A stretch of 64,000 nucleotides of DNA from Ganoderma boninense. Lineage: Eukaryota > Basidiomycota > Agaricomycetes > Polyporales > Polyporaceae. The notes beneath the pieces are model-generated. The model did no database searches. It was given only the letters and a program-made list of their open reading frames with translations, and was not told the DNA's origin. The stretch covers positions 2,034,138 to 2,098,137 of the forward strand of contig CM035310.1 in the NCBI GenBank assembly GCA_002900995.3. The letters run 5' to 3'. Each line of letters starts with the position of its first letter. Within the stretch, counting starts at the first letter, position 1. The translations under genes and the position numbers were made by a program. This document shows positions 58,293 through 64,000 of the stretch, piece by piece.

Positions 58293-58952
58293 ATGTTTGT
58301 CAAGGCTTTCGCTTCGTTCGCGCTCTTGACCGCTCTCTGCATTCCGCGTAAGCCTCATTTCCAGCTATGAAGCGTGTCTCATTCATAATAGTCCAATAGA
58401 TGCTTCTGCGGCCGTCTTGTCCCTCTACTTACCGCCGGATGTCGGTGGTGATGGCGTCCCGAGGACCGCAGACCCCATTGGCGTTGACAAGAGCGGCCAC
58501 ACCACCTGGCGGTGGGGCGTCGGCGCAGCCAGTGGGACGTTCACCGCAACGTTAGCCTTACCTGAGACCTCTGGTACGCGCTTCGCTCTTTTCGTCATTC
58601 GCCGCTGCGTAGCTGACGTCTTGCGTTTCCAGCTACTCTCGTTGAGGGCGCGACAGACTTTCAGGTCATCGCCGCGGTCAACGCGACCAGCCTTGGTGTC
58701 AGCTGTGCTCTCCCGACTGCGGCGGAAAACGGCGGGGTGGTTGCTGCGTCGTGCATGGAAGTGCTTGGAGATCCGTCGGCAACATCAACGGTTCTCGTTG
58801 CGCCCTCTGTGAGCTTGACCCCGGTGCCAGTTCAGGTGCCGGACAACTTCCAGTCAAACGGTGCAGGGAGCTTGCGGCTTAGCCTGGGAGGAATCGCAGT
58901 GGCCGCGTTGGCTATCATTGGCACGGCCGGCGCGACGCTCGTGCAGGTGTGA
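58293..58952 (+). CDS. LVEGSTD-K: small secreted GPI-type protein
   Basis: Subfamily III, intact. Exon 1 encodes MFVKAFASFALLTALCIP. Exon 2 reads AAVLSLYLPPDVGGDGV, PIGVDKSGHTTWRWGVG and SGTFTATLALPETS. Exon 3 opens ATLVEGATDFQVIAA and has SCALPTAAENGG and AASCMEVLGD with the Cys pair, VPVQVPDNFQSNGAGSLRLS, and a hydrophobic tail ending LVQV. All borders fit GT-AG rules. The leader shares the GAGGGTGCA motif with G. Function unknown; surface location inferred from the signal peptide and GPI-like end. Confidence 0.84.
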
Positions 58953-60545
58953 TTACGATGTCACGGGGTCCACCAGTGGTTGAGGGCGTGGAGCACTGCT
59001 TCGAAGAGCCGAGTTTGCGTTTATATTATTGTACACCCTTTGTCGACCACACTTTTTTAACTGCTATATTTCCGTTCTTCTTCCAAGTCTGGGGTCGGTT
59101 CTGCCGCCGCTACTCAACTCTCCTTCGAGAACCACATTTGCAAGCCCGACTCAGAACGACGGAGTGCCAGATTGGGGAACGGTAGCGCCGACACTGCCGC
59201 CGCGTCTCTCAGCGGGTCGCAGGCTCCGGCGAGTCCCGGCGGAGGTCTTCCAGCGACTGCCCGCCAGCATGCCAGTTCGGAGGTACGCTCCGCCATTCTG
59301 AAATCTAGACATCAATGTCCTCGTCACATGTCGTTTGTCCGTCAGATCCCCGCCCTAGAATTCAAGTTCCAGCACTCCCCGATCGAGAGGCCCACTCCAG
59401 TGCCATGTCAATGCCATTGGCTATCATAGACCAGGACAACAGGGACGTAACTTGGGATGTAACTTACAGACATTGGGTTGGCTGTTCCGCTGTAGCGAAC
59501 TTGCCTACATCAGCGGCGTCATCAGCGGCGTCTATGTCACTGTGGTGCATGACGTTTCGCCGCCACCCTGAGTCTTCAAGTTGGCTCTCCTACATGATGC
59601 GGCAACGCTGCGATAGCGGCTGTTGACTATGCCGGTGGCACCAGTGCTTGTTCACCTTCATGACAGGTGCGACTTCATGTCTTCCGCGCTGTAGATGTTT
59701 CTTCAATAAGTTTATAGGCATTTTATTTATTTCGGATTCTTCGCTGAGTCGGAGCGGAGCCAGCAGTATTTTCGCCCGGCGGAGGAGCACAAGTCGATGT
59801 CCTTGGGCATAGCGCCACAAACGATTGCACGAAGCGCTTCCGATCGGAAGGAAGGGGGATCAAGGTATCTCGATGGTGGGAACGCTCTGGTCCAGCTATG
59901 CCGGATCATATCTGATTCCGTGGTTGGTGCATGCATGGTCTTCCTTTACGACCACTCTGCTCTTGTCTGATCTATGCCTCAGGACTCTGAAGGATGATGA
60001 CACGATAGCAACTCGTTCAGCAAACCAATGTTCAACTCGCCTCAGAGCCTTCCGCTTGCCACGTGACTTGCGAAAGGGTGCAAAAGGGTGCAATAGGTTG
60101 GTCCATTGACCGTGACATTCATCAGTGCGCAGTGATTGAGCAGTCATTGAACAGATACCCTGTGCCCCGATTAGGGCTATGGTGCTGTGCAATGCACATG
60201 CCGGGCGAAATTATGGCGGATAAAGCCCAGGTTCGCACTGCAATTTGACTGCGACGGCAGGCTCACTTGACCCCCGATCCTATCCCCCTGTTCCTCGAGA
60301 GGTAACTATACGACTGTTCCGTGTACGCCGCTATGGGAGTATGTCCAAGGGAAGCGATGCATCACAGGTTCGGAGTTGACGTTGACACCTCACCAGCGTC
60401 CCCAGTTCATTCGAGGCGTATAAAGACACGATCTCGGGTCGTAGGCTTGACTTCATTTTGCCCCTCACTCAGGCAGTGTTTCTCTCCAGTACCTTTTTCG
60501 ATCTTCTTGATTATCTGCTCCTTCACTTTTACGACTCTCCCCACA
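58953..60545. other. Intergenic, K to L
   Basis: 1.6 kb with no supported gene. The left part, near 59180, repeats text found after J. The right end holds a clear TATAAAG at 60419-60425, 120 bases before the L start. Confidence 0.45.
60419..60425 (+). promoter_or_regulatory. TATA box of LVEGSTD-L
   Basis: TATAAAG lies 121 bases before the L start. The matching boxes are TATATAA at 58168-58174 for K and TATATAGC at 53509-53516 for I, at nearly the same distance (about 106-125 bases). Confidence 0.55.
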
Positions 60546-61310
60546 ATGTTCATCAAGTCCTTCGCATCGCTTGCCCTTTTGATCTCGTTCTGCACTCCTT
60601 GTAAGCTGCGTCTTCTGCATTCTGTGCATCGGGACTGCTAGCTAAAGGTGAGACAGACGTTGCAGCAGGTGTTGCGTCCCTTTACATCCCGGAAAACGTT
60701 GCTGGTGATGGGGTGCCCATCACGGCGGACCCCATTGGCACCGACAAGACAGGCCATACTACCTGGCGCCTTGGCGTAGGTGCCTCCAGTGGCACCTTCA
60801 CCAACGTGCCGTCCACAGCCACCTCCGTAGTCGGTGCGTTTCCGGTTTTTCTTCAAACTCCCCTCTCATCTCCCCCTCTACTGTTCTGTATCGAAAGTGC
60901 TTGAGCTGACTCCCTGGCCCTCGTCGTCCACAGCCACCCTGGTCGAAGGCTCGACGGACGCGCAGGTCTTTGCGAACATCGGCGGCGCGACGAGCGCCCA
61001 CGAAAGCTGTGCGATCGCGACTCCTACAGCGAGCGGTGCCGCGCCGATTGCATCGTGCGTGCTCGAGATCGCAGACGGGTCGACGGGGGGCACGATCGCG
61101 GGGACGGAGACCGCGACGCCCATGCCCATCCAGGTCGCGGACTCCAAGACGGGCGGAAACTCCGGGTCTGGGAGCGCTACCTCGGGGAGCGGTACTGCTG
61201 CCCCGACCCAGACTGGGAAGGGCAACGGAGCCGGGAGGATGAGCGAGATGGGTGTTGGTGCGCTTGGTGTCTTGGGCGTGACGAACGTGTTGCTTTCTGT
61301 TGTTCTGTAG
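60546..61310 (+). CDS. LVEGSTD-L: small secreted GPI-type protein
   Basis: Subfamily III, intact. Exon 1 encodes MFIKSFASLALLISFCTP. Exon 2 reads GVASLYIPENVAGDGV, PIGTDKTGHTTWRLGVG and SGTFTNVPSTA. Exon 3 opens ATLVEGSTDAQVFANIGG and holds CAIATPTASGAAPIASC with the Cys pair, MPIQVADSKTGGNSGSG, TQTGKGNGAGRMSEMG and a hydrophobic end. Borders are clean and the stalk is longer than in K. Pseudogene F resembles this copy most in exon 3. Function unknown. Confidence 0.84.
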
Positions 61311-62679
61311 GAGAAAGTGCTTGTAGGGCATTAAATTTCGTCAATATTGATGTGCATTATCTCGAACAAGCGACTACTAGAGTTGTGGTGGAAGGTAGTG
61401 GAGGCCGCAAGCGTTCAACGTTGGCTGCCAGTTGGACGACGGAGAGGCTGTGCTGACAATTTCAATTTGGTCCGTGTGCTGTGGGCGCTTCGGAAGCTTG
61501 GGTGATTTTTTGTGCGACTCCCGTGCTCTCCCGTGTGGCCACTGACTAGTACTGACTAGTGACTCCCAACGACCAACGATGCATCTTGACGGTGACGAGG
61601 CTGCTTTGACTCCGTCAAGACTTTGGCTTCCGCTTTGGCTTCCGGTTGTATGCAATATCTTCCTGGAGAAACATCCCTGCAGTGCCTCAGGCCGGATAAC
61701 TGGACAACCTTCGCCCTTCTCAATGAGTTTTCACCCTTCCTTCCGAGCCGCACGACACCCTTGGTACTTGGAAGACTTTGGCCATCTCGTCCCCTCGTCC
61801 GTGGTCGTCCGTCATATAGTCCATATGTGCCTTTCCTTACAGTGGCCACTGACTTCTATCGTGGTTTAGCGCGTTGGGCCACAATCCCGGTGCTGTTGCT
61901 GTTCTTACGCTGCGGTCGTAGGGCTACCGCGCGCTGTCAACTAGCATTTCCGGGCATGTGCACTTTGCTGTCTTTCGACACTCAACTCCCACGCATCTAT
62001 CTTGTCGTTCGTCCGCGCGGCGCGTCATTCCAGGTCGCTCAGTCAATCAGAGACCTCAAACAGCAGTACAGCGAGAGAAGAGTCGAAGACCAAGGGGGAC
62101 ACGGGGCGTTTGAAGGTGAGGACAGTTAATTCCTAGCTTGTGGCGACTGTGACTGACACGTCTGAACTTTGTCGCGCATCGTAGGCGATTCTGCGTCAAG
62201 GCCTCGTATTTTACGACTTTCATCCATCACGAAATCTAGACGGGTCAAGTGTCGTGGTCGTCAACTAGAGCTCAACATTTACAATATCTTTCCGCTCGTC
62301 TTACCTCCGAACGTTGGACTCGTGTAACTCAGTTGGTCTTCATTGCATCCAATGATCATCTTGGATGTAGTAACCATGGGAATTCTCGTTGCTCCCGAGC
62401 AAATGGATGCAATAGGACCGACTGCCGCATATTTCAATCTGGTAATATCTTGATACCCGCCTCCTCTATTCCTCACGCCACTGACAAGTTCGCATCCTCA
62501 TCAGTGTACGCTGTCCAAAATTGCTGCGCATTGCAGCACCGAGAGCATACATAACGACTTCGCGGTAAGCTGTGAGCTACCTAAGCCCTTCGGTTCTCCT
62601 TCTTGCCAGCATTCTTCCCTTCTCAGAGCTTGCGGGCAGCTCATCATCACTTTCGGCAACTATTGTTATCTTCTTCAGC
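61311..62679. other. Intergenic, L to M
   Basis: 1.4 kb with no supported gene. Short repeats of ACTGACTAGT lie near 61540-61560. The plus frame 61623-62129 (168 codons) has no motif. The M leader is pyrimidine-rich and similar to that of I. Confidence 0.4.
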
Positions 62680-63620
62680 ATGTTTTTCAAGCCTTCTGCC
62701 GTATTTCTGCTGCTCTCCGCCTTGAGCCACTATTGTCAGTCCCCTTCATTGTCTCTTATGAACGGACTCCATTACTGACACCGCGTAACAGATGTTTCGG
62801 GGGCAGTGGTCTCGCTCCTTGTCCCTCTGGCAGATGGCGATGAAGCCATCACTGCCCAGTTTCTCGGAACCGATGCAGCGGGGCATACGTCATGGTCGCT
62901 CGGGCCTGGGGCCCCGAGCGGCGCATTCACCGACACTGAACTCATCGCCGGTACGTCTAGCCCCAACGATGCTCTAAATTCCCATCCTCAGTCCTCAATG
63001 CGGCTTTCACAGTCACGCTCGTCGCGGGTGCCACGGATGTGCATGAAGTCGGCGGATTGAGCACCGTGTTGCAGGGGGTGACAGTGACCCTCGCCGCCTC
63101 AGCAGCGTGCGCCGTCGCGACCGGCGCCAATGGTTCTCCCGTCTCTGCGGCGTGCTCTGCGTCCGGTGAGGCCGTCGGGGCCGTCTCTGGAACCTCGAAT
63201 ACGATCGTCGTCACGACCGCGTTCGCCTCCCAGGTCTCCCTGATCGCCGTCCAGGTCGCTGACAGTGGGTCTGGCGCTGTGCCAACTGCTGTGTCGACCT
63301 TGGGTAGCGGAACGGCGACCACCTCCGCAGGCGGATCTGTCTCCACCTCTGCCAGTGGAACTTCCGCTTCTTCCAGTGGCGCCGGCAGCGCGCCGGCTTC
63401 GACCCCACGGGATAGTGCCTACCCCGGGCTGGGAGACGACCTTCATCTTATTAAATGACCAAGAACGCGGCTGGAAGTTCGCTTGAATGAGAGGGACTTG
63501 GCTGAAGAGCATTGTGGGCCGCGCTCCCGAACGCTCAACCAAGAACGCGGCTGCGAATGAGAGGGTTGGCTGGAGCATTGTGGGAGCAGCGGGCCTTGTT
63601 CTCGCCGGGATTGTCTGAGA
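62680..63620 (+). CDS. LVEGSTD-M: secreted protein with duplicated 3' end
   Basis: Subfamily II. Exon 1 encodes MFFKPSAVFLLLSALSHY, a signal peptide. Exon 2 reads VSGAVVSLLVPLADGDE, FLGTDAAGHTSWSLGPG and SGAFTDTELIA. Exon 3 opens VTLVAGATDVHEVGG and has ACAVATGANGS and AACSASGEAVG with the Cys pair, IAVQVADSGSGAVP and a Ser/Thr/Gly stalk. The frame then stops at 63458 with no hydrophobic tail. A normal tail (TKNAAANERVGWSIVGAAG, then hydrophobic to TGA near 63620) is present downstream, and its coding text exists twice as a diverged tandem copy at about 63460-63530 and 63539-63600. An intron ending at CCAAG near 63544 could join body and tail; otherwise the protein has lost its anchor. The 3' end is therefore uncertain. 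Confidence 0.7.
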
Positions 63621-64000
63621 CCGAAAGGCATGGAAATCGCCAGTCCGAGTAATTAAGGACCTGATCTTGTACTGCTCCCTGCATTTTACAGAGCCCTTTT
63701 GACTTAGGGGCGCTTGTGAGCGGAAACTTCCGCGTGCCTGGTGTCAAAGCAAAGGAGCGCAAATTCTGAGGACAGTTCAAATACCCGCACAAGAGTCGAT
63801 GACGCGTCATCTTCTGGCGTACTTATGCTGACGTGGACCAATGCCCCACAATTATGGTGAGCACCTTGGCTTGCTCTTGCGTCTGTTCTGGTCCTCATGT
63901 TAGCGCAATCTGCAGACCATCCTATAGTCAACGCAATCGCGGCACCGGGCTCGAGTGGCCAACGGCTCGCTACCAACACTCCCCCTCCCGGTATCAGCCT
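63621..64000. other. Right end of window
   Basis: 380 bases with no recognisable gene; only short frames on the minus strand. Confidence 0.4.

Noticed and set aside
1..64000. CRISPR arrays, bacterial operons, rRNA genes, complete transposons
   Set aside because: None seen: no regular spacer arrays, no transposase or reverse transcriptase motifs, and spliced eukaryotic genes throughout.

Overview
This window reads as nuclear DNA of a filamentous basidiomycete, most likely an Agaricomycete close to the Polyporales. That placement is inferred from GC-rich exons cut by many 45-90 nt GT-AG introns, the gene families present, and wide spacing between genes. I recognise 7 single-copy type genes, 5 secreted SurE-like phosphatase genes plus one SurE fragment, and 13 copies (one a clear pseudogene) of a small secreted, apparently GPI-anchored protein family with no name that I know. 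I call that family LVEGSTD after the motif that opens its third exon.

Layout. 1-3.5 kb: no recognisable gene, but a cluster of perfect GC-rich hairpins. 3.5-20.1 kb: an array in which plus-strand SurE genes (3541, 5936, 12858, 17014) alternate with minus-strand LVEGSTD genes (A 7490-8155, B 10866-11545, C 14332-15084, D 19401-20102). Three times a SurE gene or fragment lies directly tail-to-tail with an LVEGSTD gene. 21.2-24.8 kb: LVEGSTD genes E and G and pseudogene F, all minus. 27.2-50.1 kb: an ordinary gene island holding an Nhp6-type HMG-box protein, an otubain deubiquitinase, a Deg1/Pus3 tRNA pseudouridine synthase, a branched-chain aminotransferase, a fifth SurE gene, a secreted Agaricomycete protein, a Kelch-repeat protein and a conserved protein with a possible zinc site. 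51.6-63.6 kb: six more LVEGSTD genes (H-M), all plus, one about every 2-2.5 kb. The E/F/G and H-M groups therefore face each other in inverted orientation around the ordinary genes.

How the genes may work together (inference). Both expanded families carry signal peptides. SurE proteins are metal-dependent nucleotidases or acid phosphatases. The LVEGSTD proteins have a signal peptide, a conserved Cys pair, a Ser/Thr/Gly-rich stalk and a hydrophobic tail preceded by an Asn-Gly-Ala motif, as expected of cell-wall GPI proteins. The repeated convergent pairing suggests co-amplification of a secreted phosphatase with a wall protein, but nothing in the sequence proves a shared function.

Caution on sequence quality: single-base frame breaks occur in SurE1, SurE5, LVEGSTD-J and, tellingly, twice in the conserved Deg1/Pus3 gene. 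Some of these may be assembly consensus errors rather than real mutations.
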